The notes beneath the pieces are model-generated. The model did not search any database. It saw nothing but the letters and a program-made list of their open reading frames with translations, and was not told the origin of the DNA. Positions 17,323 to 24,780 of a stretch of DNA of 64,000 nucleotides are shown piece after piece; position 1 is the first letter of the stretch, and every line of letters begins with the position of its first letter. The stretch is taken from the NCBI GenBank assembly GCA_963764305.1, contig CAVXSD010000008.1, positions 62,001 through 126,000 of the forward strand, written 5' to 3'. The DNA comes from Bog-473 sp963764305 (GTDB lineage: Bacteria > Actinomycetota > Acidimicrobiia > Acidimicrobiales > RAAP-2). A program made the translations under genes and the position numbers.

Positions 17323-17580
17323 TCAGGCGGGTTTGGTTCGCGACGGCGTTGTCGCGGCCGGGCCGGTCACGGCGGTCCATCGTGGTGACGGCCGCGATGT
17401 CATGACCCGCCCCGTCGGGCCCACGAACGTCAGCTCCGCGTTGGCGTCCGCGGACATCGTCCAGTTCCGGCTGTGCACCCGATGATGATGGTGCTCGCAC
17501 AGCGACGCCATGTTGCACAGGTCCGTGCGGCCACCCAGGAACTCCACGATGCGCCCGTCGATCGCTGCCCGCTGCCGGAA
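17323..17580 (-). pseudogene. 3' remnant of a DUF222/HNH endonuclease gene
   Basis: The minus-strand frame contains GGRTDLCNMASLCEHHHHRV followed by HSRNWTMSADANAELTFVGP and GRVMTSRPSP. This is the C-terminal HNH module of the actinobacterial 13E12/DUF222 repeat proteins (GG-TDL-NLV-LC--HH). The usual upstream CxxPxC and HHI elements are missing: the frame runs instead into a (GAA)7 tract that encodes a run of serines. Only the end of the gene survives. Confidence 0.6.
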
Positions 17581-17590
17581 CAGATTAAGA

Positions 17591-17611
17591 GAAGAAGAAG
17601 AAGAAGAAGAA
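17591..17611. repeat. (GAA)7 trinucleotide tract
   Basis: Seven perfect GAA units sit at the broken edge of the HNH remnant and 12 bp before the next plus-strand start codon. The tract is purine-only on one strand, unusual in this GC-rich context, and prone to length change by slippage. Confidence 0.9.
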
Positions 17612-17623
17612 GCGAGGTTGACG

Positions 17624-17782
17624 ATGATGACGGTCAGCGCTCGACGAGTCGAGGCGTTCATGGATCTCTACCGAACGTTGTCTGACGCACTGCAGTCCAC
17701 GTTGCGCGACATGGTGGAGCTCCGCTATCGCCGGCTCCTGGCCGAGCGGTTGGCGCTGTCGGTTCCCTTTCGGCTCACCTAA
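17624..17782 (+). CDS. Small helical protein of unknown function
   Basis: A putative 52-aa product starting MMTVSARRVEAFMDLYRT and continuing with charged, helix-forming sequence (MVELRYRRLLAERLALSVP). A second ATG three bases later could be used. The ribosome binding site is weak (AGCGAGG). Its stop codon lies just 2 bp before the AAGAAGGAG of the following gene, so the two probably form a transcription unit. No family is recognised; the gene could also be a leader peptide for the next one. Confidence 0.4.
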   Translation: MMTVSARRVEAFMDLYRTLSDALQSTLRDMVELRYRRLLAERLALSVPFRLT

Positions 17783-17796
17783 AGAAGGAGATTCAA

Positions 17797-18414
17797 TTGG
17801 CAGACCTGATCGCAGGTCAATATCCCGAGTTCAACCCACTCCAGGTGCTCACGGGCGGCTTGGTCAACGCGACACAGGGCAACCTCCCTGCAGCAACGAA
17901 TGCGCGCTGGTTCGGCATGAACTACACCGACTCCGCCGCCGGTGGTGTCACTGCCGTCGCCAACGTCGTGGCGGTGCCGGTCGACGTGGGCACGGTCGTC
18001 ACGGCCGCCACCGTGATCGTGGGCGCTGCGGCCGGGACCATCACCCATTGCAACGCGCAGCTCTTCAGCGGCACGGCGACCCCGGCCGCACTGGGGACGC
18101 AGACGACAGACGTGACCTCGACGCCGTTCACCGTGAACACCGCGGACACCTTCACCTGGGCCGCGCCGGGCGTGCTCGTCACGCCGGCCAACGCCCCGAA
18201 CCGCTTCGTCTACTTCTCCCTCGGGTTGACCGATTCGGTGGCGCCCAGCTTCGCGGCGGCGTCGGTTCCGGTCGCGATCAATGTCGCGCCGTCCGCCTTC
18301 GGGGCCTCGGCGCCGATCCTGGCCGCCCGATATGTCGGCGGCGGAGCAACCCAGCCCGCCACCTTGGCCACGCCCACCACTGTGGCGGCCGCCACGTTGG
18401 TTTGGCTGACGTGA
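17797..18414 (+). CDS. Beta-rich protein, phage tail-like
   Basis: A 205-aa protein with a TTG start six bases after a strong AAGGAG. It has no signal peptide and no Lys beyond the N-terminus, and is dominated by Ala, Thr, Val and Gly in alternating beta-strand patterns. The layout (NARWFGMNYTD, then VVAVPVDVGTVVTAATVIVG, then FTWAAPGVLVTPANAPNRFV, and a final AATLVWLT) resembles beta-sandwich domains in tail or receptor-binding proteins of actinobacteriophages. One His and one Cys only (THCNAQLF). This is a pattern judgement, not a motif match. No other phage genes adjoin, so it would be an orphan cargo or domesticated gene. Confidence 0.5.
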   Translation: MADLIAGQYPEFNPLQVLTGGLVNATQGNLPAATNARWFGMNYTDSAAGGVTAVANVVAVPVDVGTVVTAATVIVGAAAGTITHCNAQLFSGTATPAALGTQTTDVTSTPFTVNTADTFTWAAPGVLVTPANAPNRFVYFSLGLTDSVAPSFAAASVPVAINVAPSAFGASAPILAARYVGGGATQPATLATPTTVAAATLVWLT

Positions 18415-18659
18415 TCCCGAAGGGGCGCTGTGATGCTTGGCTCAGCGTCCCGGCCGTGCACGGCCCGGGGTGGGGGATCTTCCACCTCTTTCTGCCCCCA
18501 CCTCGGGCAGCGCCAGATAGTGAAGGCCGACGGCGACGCTCAAGGCCGACTGATGTGGTCTGGCCCGACGTGGCAGAGTGCCCGCAGCAACGCGCCCCCG
18601 TCCCGGCCGTAGGGGATACCCAGGACCCGCCCGGTATCGGCAGTGGCGGATGGACCAGC

Positions 18660-18939
18660 CGCCCGCCGGTCCGAGCAATACGAGCGGAATCTCTCGGTCC
18701 GTCTTGCGCTGATACCCAGCGTAGTTACGGTGCTTGCTCGCGATGATCGGCCAGGGGCCCAGCCTGACCATCACCTTCGGATCGTCCCTGAGGTTGAGGA
18801 ACCATGCAGGGTTGGTATCGTCGCCGCCACGGGAGGCCACGACCACCCGGCCGAGCTGGGTTCGGCAAAGCCGATCCGCTGAAGAACGCTGCCGATCGAG
18901 TAGCGGAACCATCAGTTTGGACCCGGTGTTTTTCGACAT
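18660..18939 (-). pseudogene. Remnant of a Ddn-type deazaflavin (F420) reductase
   Basis: Minus-strand sequence VVVASRGGDDTNPAWFLNLR, then DDPKVMVRLG and NYAGYQRKTDREIPLVLL, matches both halves of the nitroreductase/deazaflavin-dependent oxidoreductase family (DUF385, Ddn-like). Roughly 35 residues that normally lie between the VRVG strand and the YADYQRKT motif are missing, and the N-terminal third is degenerate. The reading frame runs on past the natural end. An internally deleted gene without expected activity. Confidence 0.65.
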
Positions 18940-18982
18940 TTGGGGCCTGCGTGCGTACTGTCTAAGGTTGAATTTCGACAGT
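18933..18982 (+). promoter_or_regulatory. Possible promoter and inverted repeat before phospholipase C
   Basis: TCGACA and TACTGT are spaced by 17 bp, giving a plausible SigA-type promoter 33 bp upstream of the ATG. Just downstream, ACTGTC and GACAGT form an inverted repeat with 14 bp between arms, overlapping the expected transcription start; this could be an operator. Confidence 0.35.
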
Positions 18983-18994
18983 TAGGGGGTCGGG

Positions 18995-20800
18995 ATGCGA
19001 ACGTGGATGAAGGCGCTCGTCATCATGGCGGTAGTAATGAGTGGGACAGGCGTGAGTGCCCTCTCAGCAGCTCCTGCGAGCGCCACGGGTGGAATCGGAA
19101 ATATCAACCACATCGTTGTGCTCATGCAGGAGAATCGCTCGGCCGACACGTACTTCGGGCAACTCAACGGCGAGGGCCAGCCCGCGTACGAGGCCGAGCC
19201 CACCACGGGCAACCCCAACCCGCTCGTCTCCGGGGGGACCATCGTGCCCTTCCACAAGGCGAGTCTGTGCGAAACAGCGGACCTAAACCACTCCTGGAAC
19301 GGCGAACACCAGGCAGTGGACGGCGGGGCCATGGACGGCTTCACCGCCGCGAACGACATCTCATCGGCCAACGCCGACAGCACCGATCCCACTGGCTCCC
19401 GGACCATGGGGTACTACGACCAGTCCGACCTGCCCTTCTACTACTCCCTGTACAACACCTTCGCTACAGATGACCGCTATTTCGCGTCGGTGCTGAGCCA
19501 GACCTATCCCAACCGTTTCTATGCGCTCGCCGGGACCTCCTTCGGCCACATCCGAAACGACGCCCCGCCGGCTGGGGGATGGACCCAGCAGACCATATTC
19601 GACCTGCTCGGGGCGGCCAACATCAGTTGGAAGATCTACTACGCGCAGTTCCCGTTCGGGGCCTTCTTCAGCTACGTACAACAGCACATGGATCACGTGG
19701 CGCCCATCTCCCAGTACTACACGGATGCGGCCGCAGGCACGCTCCCGTCCGTGTCCTTCGTCGACCCGATCTTCGTCGGAGCACCCAACACCGAATCCGA
19801 CGAACACCCCTCGAGCAACGTCCAGGTGGGTCAGAACTTCAGCTACGGCGTCTACCAGGCCCTCAGGAACGGTCCGAACTGGACAGATTCGGCGATGTTC
19901 CTGACCTACGACGAGAACGGAGGTTTCTATGACCACGTCGCCCCGCCCTCCGCCGTTGCGCCAGACGCGATCGCGCCCATGCTCCAGTCCGGAGACACCG
20001 CAGCCAGCTTCAATCAGTACGGCATCCGAGTGCCCGTGGCGGTCATATCACCCTATGCAAAGCCTCACTACGTGTCTCACGTCGTGGACGACCACACTTC
20101 GATCCTGCGCTTCATCGAGACGCGTTATGGGCTGCCCTCACTGACGGCCCGAGATGCCGCAGCAGACCCGATGCTCGACATGTTCGACTTCAGCACTCCC
20201 GCGTTGCTCAACGCACCGGCCTTCGCAGCTCCGCCTGTCACGCCGTGCACGGCGCCCACGATCAGCCTCCAGCCAACCAGTCAGACGGTCGACGCGGGCC
20301 AACCCGTGACCTTCACAGCCAGTGCGAGCACCGAGACTGCACCGTCAGTGCAATGGCAGCTGTCGGTCAACCACGGCTCAACGTGGACCGATGTCGCCGG
20401 GTTGACCTCGCCGAGCTTCAGCGGAACGGTCATCCCATTTGTGAACGGCTGGCAGTTCCGGGCCCGATTCACCAATCCGATCGGCTCGGCCACGACCAAC
20501 GCAGCGACCCTCACGGTGAACAGCGCTCCACCGGTCATTACGCTCCAGCCGGTCAGTCAGACCGTCATATCTGGACAGGCGGTCACCTTCTCGTCGGCCG
20601 CCACCGGCATCCCGAGCCCGACCGTGCAGTGGCAGCTATCGGTCGACCACGGCTCAACGTGGACCGATGTCGCCGGGCTGACCTCGCCGAGCTTCAGCGG
20701 AACGGTCATCCCATTTGTGAACGGCTGGCAGTTCCGGGCCCGATTCACTAACGCCGCGGGCTCGTCCACGTCCAACGCCGCAACCATTACGGTCACCTAA
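18995..20800 (+). CDS. Secreted phospholipase C/phosphoesterase with two Ig-like domains
   Basis: A 601-aa exported enzyme of the phosphoesterase family that includes bacterial phospholipase C and acid phosphatase AcpA. A signal peptide (MRTWMKALVIMAVVMSGTGV, cleavage near residue 30) precedes the catalytic domain: HIVVLMQENRSADTYFG (metal and nucleophile motif, about 40), FSVASVLSQTYPNRFY-like substrate region, SDEHPSSNVQVGQ (about 270) and FLTYDENGGFYDHVAPP (about 305). From about residue 410 two immunoglobulin-like repeats follow (ISLQPTSQTV and ITLQPVSQTV), each about 92 aa, probably for surface or substrate binding. The ATG has a GGGGG ribosome binding site. Phosphate scavenging from lipids is a likely role. 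Confidence 0.88.
   Translation: MRTWMKALVIMAVVMSGTGVSALSAAPASATGGIGNINHIVVLMQENRSADTYFGQLNGEGQPAYEAEPTTGNPNPLVSGGTIVPFHKASLCETADLNHSWNGEHQAVDGGAMDGFTAANDISSANADSTDPTGSRTMGYYDQSDLPFYYSLYNTFATDDRYFASVLSQTYPNRFYALAGTSFGHIRNDAPPAGGWTQQTIFDLLGAANISWKIYYAQFPFGAFFSYVQQHMDHVAPISQYYTDAAAGTLPSVSFVDPIFVGAPNTESDEHPSSNVQVGQNFSYGVYQALRNGPNWTDSAMFLTYDENGGFYDHVAPPSAVAPDAIAPMLQSGDTAASFNQYGIRVPVAVISPYAKPHYVSHVVDDHTSILRFIETRYGLPSLTARDAAADPMLDMFDFSTPALLNAPAFAAPPVTPCTAPTISLQPTSQTVDAGQPVTFTASASTETAPSVQWQLSVNHGSTWTDVAGLTSPSFSGTVIPFVNGWQFRARFTNPIGSATTNAATLTVNSAPPVITLQPVSQTVISGQAVTFSSAATGIPSPTVQWQLSVDHGSTWTDVAGLTSPSFSGTVIPFVNGWQFRARFTNAAGSSTSNAATITVT
20349..20472 (+). repeat. Ig-like domain repeat, copy 1
   Basis: First of two in-gene repeats 276 bp apart. 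From the Pro/His-rich turn to the last strand (102 bp) the copies differ at one base only; the upstream 20 bp differ at a few positions. Confidence 0.9.
20625..20748 (+). repeat. Ig-like domain repeat, copy 2
   Basis: Second copy, in frame and followed at once by the stop region of the phospholipase gene. The near-identity at third codon positions points to recent duplication or gene conversion. Confidence 0.9.
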
Positions 20801-20871
20801 AGACGCCGCCTGCGGTGCTCCGGCCATGCGGCCTGCGACTGCCTCTGTCGTGCCGTACCCGGGCACGCCAG

Positions 20872-21018
20872 TCAGAAGCCCTCCGCCGGCTGGCTCGTCA
20901 GCTTCGGCGCGTGTTCGCGGCAGGCTTCGACGTACCAGCCCTTGCCCGTCCGGTGGGTCCAGATCCCCCTCCACGCCGGCTTCTGGCGACAATGGGTCGC
21001 CTGGATGAGCCCGCGCAC
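20872..21018 (-). CDS. Putative small cysteine-containing protein
   Basis: A 48-aa frame starting at a GTG: RGLIQATHCRQKPAWRGIW, then THRTGKGWYVEACREHAPKL. The spacing C-x(n)-W--IW-H--TGKGWYVEAC-EH resembles small actinobacterial zinc-ribbon-like proteins, and the frame stays open upstream. There is no convincing ribosome binding site, so this may be a fragment. It is antisense to nothing else and sits between two plus-strand genes. Confidence 0.3.
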   Translation of the reverse strand: MRGLIQATHCRQKPAWRGIWTHRTGKGWYVEACREHAPKLTSQPAEGF

Positions 21019-21074
21019 GGAACACGAAGGCCGCGTAGCCTCGCGGATGTGTCCATACGTGACAGGATTCTGCG

Positions 21075-21413
21075 ATGCCCCTACTCCCCGCGGCAGACCT
21101 GGCTACTTATCTTTCTCTCGGAATAGCCGCACTCGCTATCGTCGCATCTTTGATCACAACCGGGCTGACGCTCAGACATCAACGTAAGCTCGCGGAACAC
21201 CAGTCCTTCGATGAGCGGTATGCGTCAGCGACCGAACAACTTGGACATGAGCAGGCGGCCGTGCGATTGGCTGGGGTTCACGCCCTAGTTCGGCTAACCG
21301 ATGACTGGGAGCCGCAGCGACAAGCCGGAATCGACGTCCTCTGCGCCTACCTCCGCATGCCATATGACCCAGAGACCACGAGCAGAAACGCCGCTCGCCT
21401 GCTATCAAGTTGA
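21075..21413 (+). CDS. Membrane-anchored helical-repeat protein, probably truncated
   Basis: A 112-aa product with one N-terminal membrane helix (YLSLGIAALAIVASLITTGL) followed by cytosolic helices: FDERYASATEQLGHEQAAVR, LAGVHALVRLTDDWEPQRQA and IDVLCAYLRMPYDPE. This matches the start of actinobacterial proteins that continue with another 100-200 residues, often pentapeptide repeats. Here translation stops soon after RNAARLLSS. The function of the family is unknown; it may be a scaffold. The gene is probably a truncated copy, although a short functional version cannot be excluded. Confidence 0.55.
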   Translation: MPLLPAADLATYLSLGIAALAIVASLITTGLTLRHQRKLAEHQSFDERYASATEQLGHEQAAVRLAGVHALVRLTDDWEPQRQAGIDVLCAYLRMPYDPETTSRNAARLLSS

Positions 21414-21447
21414 GCGGTCAAGAACCGATTCGAGGAGGGAAGACGCG

Positions 21448-21750
21448 ATGGCTGAGCTGTTGATTCTGGAGTTTGACGGGGTGACTGAATCCGAGTACCG
21501 CACAGTCACGGCTGCACTGGGGATCGACCCGGACACGGGCAAGGGAGACTGGCCCGTTGGACTGATCACACACATCGCCGGGATGGGAGAGGCCGGGCAC
21601 GCCTTCATAGTCGAAAGTTGGACATCGCGTGAGGCCCAAGCAGAGTTCATGCAGAACCGGCTTGCGCCGGCGCAGGCCGAAGGCGGGGTAACTGCCACGC
21701 CGAAGGTCACCTGGACCACCCTCCTCGGGGACTACCACCCAGGGGGCTGA
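21448..21750 (+). CDS. Small alpha/beta-barrel-like protein
   Basis: A 100-aa cytosolic protein from an ATG with an excellent GAGGAGGGAAG ribosome binding site. The order strand (AELLILEFDGV), helix (ESEYRTVTAALGI), strand (GHAFIVESWTSREAQAEFMQ) fits the dimeric alpha/beta-barrel (ABM/EthD-like) fold, where two chains make a small-molecule pocket. No catalytic residue can be named. Close homologues in actinobacteria are annotated as hypothetical. It stands between the truncated membrane protein and ppk2, with its own translation signal. Confidence 0.6.
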   Translation: MAELLILEFDGVTESEYRTVTAALGIDPDTGKGDWPVGLITHIAGMGEAGHAFIVESWTSREAQAEFMQNRLAPAQAEGGVTATPKVTWTTLLGDYHPGG

Positions 21751-21827
21751 GCCCACGCCTGTCACGGTGGACTGGCGCCAGGGCCCCGTCCACGCGGGCC
21801 TCTCGCCGCAGCTGCATCCACGAACCG

Positions 21828-22754
21828 GTGTTTTGGGACACCTCGACCGCACCCCATTCCCATTGGAATGAGAGCATCCTCCTTTCGGGCGCAGTCGTCT
21901 GGCAGTCCGGCGTGAAGTCCCTGGACTACCTCGACCTCTACAACCTGATCGCCTGGCAGGATGAGTGCATGGCTGACAATGGCGCATACGACAAGGCACT
22001 CCTGCACCTCCAAGAGGAGCTGGTGAAGATGCAACTGTGGGTCCGCAAGGAGGGTCAGCGGGTCGTCATCGTGATCGAGGGTCGCGATGCCGCTGGCAAA
22101 GGTGGCGTGATCAAGCGCATTACCGACTACCTCAATCCCCGATGGTGCCGGATCGCTGCCCTCCCGGCCCCGAGCGACCGTGAAGAGGGCCAGTGGTACT
22201 TTCAGCGCTACATCGCCCACCTTCCCGCCGGAGGGGAGATCGTCCTGTTCGACCGCAGCTGGTACAACCGGGCCGGGGTAGAGCGGGTGATGGGTTTCTG
22301 TACAGATGAGGAGTACCACCGCTTCCTCCGGCAGTGCCCGGCCTTCGAGCGGATGCTGATCGACGACGGCATCATCCTGCTCAAGTACTGGTTCTCTGTG
22401 AGCGACGAGGAACAGGAGCGGCGGTTCAAAGAGCGTGTCAACGCGCCCCTGAAGCGCTGGAAGCTCAGCGAGATGGACCTCGAGGGCCGCAACCGCTGGG
22501 TCGCGTACTCCAAGGCCAAGGACGAGATGTTCGCCCACTGCGACCTGCCGGACTCCCCTTGGTACGAGATCGAGGCGGACGACAAGAAGCGGGCCCGGCT
22601 CAACTGCATCGCTCACCTCCTATCTGTCGTGCCCTACGACGCCCGCGAGGCTCCGAAGGTCAAGCTTCCCCGCCGCCCGCCCGTCGGGGATTATCGGCGA
22701 CCCCCACGCGACCGGTACCACTACGTCCCCGACTACTCCGCGACGATCACTTAA
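21828..22754 (+). CDS. ppk2: Polyphosphate kinase 2
   Basis: PPK2-family nucleotide kinase that transfers phosphate between polyphosphate and nucleotides. Walker A EGRDAAGKGGVIKRIT, Walker B IVLFDRSWYNRAGVERVMGF and the lid VSDEEQERRFKERVN are all intact, with the C-terminal WYEIEADDKKRARLNCIAHL typical of class I enzymes. The longest frame gives 308 aa, but the first 47 residues are not conserved; an ATG at 21969 (ADNGAYDKALLHLQEELVKM) is a good alternative start. Polyphosphate use would pair with the neighbouring secreted phospholipase in phosphate or stress metabolism; that link is inference. Confidence 0.88.
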   Translation: MFWDTSTAPHSHWNESILLSGAVVWQSGVKSLDYLDLYNLIAWQDECMADNGAYDKALLHLQEELVKMQLWVRKEGQRVVIVIEGRDAAGKGGVIKRITDYLNPRWCRIAALPAPSDREEGQWYFQRYIAHLPAGGEIVLFDRSWYNRAGVERVMGFCTDEEYHRFLRQCPAFERMLIDDGIILLKYWFSVSDEEQERRFKERVNAPLKRWKLSEMDLEGRNRWVAYSKAKDEMFAHCDLPDSPWYEIEADDKKRARLNCIAHLLSVVPYDAREAPKVKLPRRPPVGDYRRPPRDRYHYVPDYSATIT

Positions 22755-22795
22755 AGGAAATAGAGGGCTGGGGTGCATCCCCGTCGTGCCGAAGG

Positions 22796-22832
22796 GGTGG
22801 CACCCCGTCCCGGCGTTCGAGGACACCCGCGG
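22796..22832. repeat. Dispersed 3'-flank repeat, copy 1
   Basis: GTGGCACCCCGTCCCGGCG followed by TTCGAGGACACCC, about 40 bp after the ppk2 stop. It belongs to a family with consensus near GTGRCACCCTNTCCCGGCG then TTCTGGGGCAGCC. This copy contains the exact palindrome GGGGTGGCACCCC. Confidence 0.55.
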
Positions 22833-22987
22833 CGAGCTAGGCATCGGCAGGTCATGTGCCACCTCCTTGGACTTGGCGGACCGGAGCACAAGGGCGACTC
22901 ACGGGCTAGGAAGTGGGCCCCGTCGTGCTTGAATGACTAGCGTCGAGAAGTAGCGGGTGGACGGCTACCAACAGAGGAGGGCCGGAT

Positions 22988-23869
22988 ATGGATGACGCGA
23001 CGATGCTCGCCGAGCTCCTACCGACCGCCGAGTGCTTGGTCGACCGTCATCTGGGCATGGCCAAAGAGTGGTTTCCCCACGACCTCGTCGAGTGGCGGCC
23101 GCCACCAGAGGTTGGGTGCGCCGAACCCCTGCCCGATGGTGTGGCCAGTGCCGTGTTCGTCAACGTGCTGACCGAGGACAACCTGCCGTACTACTTCGCT
23201 TCGATCGATAATCTCTTCGGCCGGGACGGCGCCTGGGGCTATTGGACCCGGCGGTGGACGGCCGAAGAGGGACGGCACTCTATCGTCCTACGGGACTACT
23301 TGATCATGAGCGGGCACATCGACCCCATCAACCTTGAGCGGTCCCGGATGGCCCAGGTCACCCGTGGCGTTTCCCCGCAGCCCGTGACCGTCGCCGACGC
23401 GTTCGTCTATCTCGCCCTCCAAGAGTTGGCGACCCGAATCGCCCACCACAACACCGGGAAGGCGTTGCCCGACGCTGAGGGCTACGCGGTCATGAAACGG
23501 GTGGCAGCAGATGAGAACCTCCACTACCTCTTCTACCGAGATCTGGTGTCGGCCGCGCTCGAGATCGATCCTTCGGGGATGATGGAGGCCATCAAGCGTC
23601 AAGTGCTGAGCTTCGAGATGCCCGGTACCGGCATACCAGACTTCAACCAGCACGCAAAGGCCATTGCCCGAGCTGGGATCTACGACCTGGGCGTGCACCA
23701 TGACGCCATCCTCCGGCCGGTGGTTCTAGGCCATTGGGACGTGGCCGGCAGGCAGGGTCTGACCCCGTCGGCCGAGGCCGCCCGGAACCGACTCTTGCAA
23801 TTCATCACCCGGTTGGGCCGGGCGTCCGCCCGAGTCAAAGAGCCGCGAGTTGCGTTCGGTAGCAGATAA
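22988..23869 (+). CDS. Acyl-ACP desaturase-like diiron protein
   Basis: Diiron fatty-acid desaturase of the soluble acyl-ACP desaturase type (actinobacterial DesA-like), 293 aa. The carboxylate-bridged site is visible as NVLTEDNLPYY, the helix EEGRHSIVLRDYLIMSG (E--RH), ALQELATRIAHHN, and VAADENLHYLFYRDL (E--LH). The ATG at 22988 follows GAGGAGGG. Such enzymes introduce a double bond into ACP-bound acyl chains using oxygen and ferredoxin, and in mycobacteria they are linked to mycolate or membrane lipid modification. The neighbours give no direct redox partner. Two copies of the intergenic repeat follow its stop. Confidence 0.85.
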   Translation: MDDATMLAELLPTAECLVDRHLGMAKEWFPHDLVEWRPPPEVGCAEPLPDGVASAVFVNVLTEDNLPYYFASIDNLFGRDGAWGYWTRRWTAEEGRHSIVLRDYLIMSGHIDPINLERSRMAQVTRGVSPQPVTVADAFVYLALQELATRIAHHNTGKALPDAEGYAVMKRVAADENLHYLFYRDLVSAALEIDPSGMMEAIKRQVLSFEMPGTGIPDFNQHAKAIARAGIYDLGVHHDAILRPVVLGHWDVAGRQGLTPSAEAARNRLLQFITRLGRASARVKEPRVAFGSR

Positions 23870-23873
23870 CGCG

Positions 23874-23910
23874 ACTCACTCCCGGCGATCTGGGGCAGCC
23901 TTGCGACCGG
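23874..23910. repeat. Dispersed 3'-flank repeat, copy 2
   Basis: ACTCACTCCCGGCGATCTGG followed by GGCAGCC starts 5 bp after the desaturase stop. It keeps the CCCGGCG core and the TCTGGGGCAGCC tail of the family. Confidence 0.5.
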
Positions 23911-23928
23911 TCGTGCGGCGTCCGTAAG

Positions 23929-23968
23929 GAGTGTCCCAATCCTCCCGGCGATCAGGGGGCCGTCATCG
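23929..23968. repeat. Dispersed 3'-flank repeat, copy 3
   Basis: GTGTCCCAATCCTCCCGGCG followed by ATCAGGGGGCC, a tandem second copy 55 bp after copy 2. Confidence 0.5.
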
Positions 23969-23988
23969 TGCACTACCAGGGTCCTGAC

Positions 23989-24464
23989 TTAGGGAGTCAG
24001 AGCGATCCGCCGGTAGAGGAAGTCGCAACGATCGGCGCCCTCCATGATCGTCTGGTGCCGCTCGAACTCGATGTCATCGAGCCCGTCGGCGAACCAGTCG
24101 TCGTTCTCACATACGAGCAGATGACCGAGCTCGGGCTCACCTATGTCTCGGAAGAACCGGGCGTATGCGCAATCGGTCACGTCCATACCGCGAAGTCATC
24201 GGTCAACTCGCGCCATTCCATGGTGATCGGATCGCCAGCAGAGGAATCAGCCGCATGTGCCATCAGAGCACCGGTCGATCCACCGTGATCAGCGGCCAGA
24301 CGTTGGGCGTGAGCGCGCCATTCGGCCGACAAGGCAGTCCGGACGATTTGATGCGCCCGATCGGCTCCCAGCTCGGCCTCCAACTGCTTGACCAGCGGCA
24401 CCAAGACCTCAGCCTGGACCTTCACCCGATCGAAAAGGGGCATCTCCGGCGAATTCCTCTCCAT
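23989..24464 (-). pseudogene. ATC-hydrolase-like gene with a frameshift
   Basis: Member of the L-2-amino-thiazoline-4-carboxylate hydrolase family. The N-terminal half starts near ATG 24464 (ERNSPEMPLFDRVKVQAEVL) and runs through RTALSAEWRAHAQRLA to WRELTDDFAV. One base out of frame, the C-terminal half continues as MDVTDCAYARFFRDIGEPEL, then CENDDWFADGLDDIEFERHQ and TIMEGADRCDFLYR, which holds the family signature ending in T-GA--CDFRY. Both halves are well preserved, so the break near nt 24185 is either recent or a sequencing error. The joined protein would be about 155 aa. Confidence 0.7.
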
Positions 24465-24563
24465 CCGTCCATCTCCCAACGTGGTCACACGCGAACGTGC
24501 TTCGATTGTCTGCCGGTTAGTTCGAACAAGGTAGGGCCGGAGGTCCCGCAGCCCCACCGATCC

Positions 24564-24608
24564 GATGCTCCTATGGATGATGTCAAGACCTTTCGGGGGA
24601 TTTTTGGC
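24564..24608. other. Diverged flank shared by two IS110-type copies
   Basis: This 45-bp segment beginning ATGCTCCTATGGATGATGTC is about 85% identical to the equivalent segment at 32650-32694, whereas the DNA right of it is almost identical between copies. It may be the target sequence chosen twice by the element, or a faster-changing end. Confidence 0.5.
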
Positions 24609-24780
24609 AGTGAGGACAGCGGACAGACCAATGACGGGCCACTCGTCGGAGAGGGCAGGCTCTTATCAGGTCACGCGTCTTCGAAAGTCGGGTAACCCAG
24701 ACCATGGACCGGCATATCGGTTACAGGTCAATCCCGCAGGACGACAGGCGAACGGTGAGCCAGGTCCATGGTCCGGGGAT
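24609..24780 (-). ncRNA. Candidate bridge (seek) RNA region of IS110 element 1
   Basis: Noncoding DNA downstream of the transposase. AGACCATGGACC (24699-24710) and GGTCCATGGTCC (24763-24774) are near-perfect inverted repeats around a 52-nt loop. In the second copy the right arm reads GGCCCATGGTCT, losing one pair and gaining another. IS110-family elements are known to encode a structured RNA next to the transposase that selects target and donor; whether this is that RNA is inference. Confidence 0.4.

Noticed and set aside
20349..20748. CRISPR-like repeat pair
   Set aside because: Only two long copies, in frame inside a coding gene, matching protein domains.
23968..24288. 106-aa plus-strand frame opposite the ATC-hydrolase remnant
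   Set aside because: No motif, while the minus strand carries the family signature in two frames.
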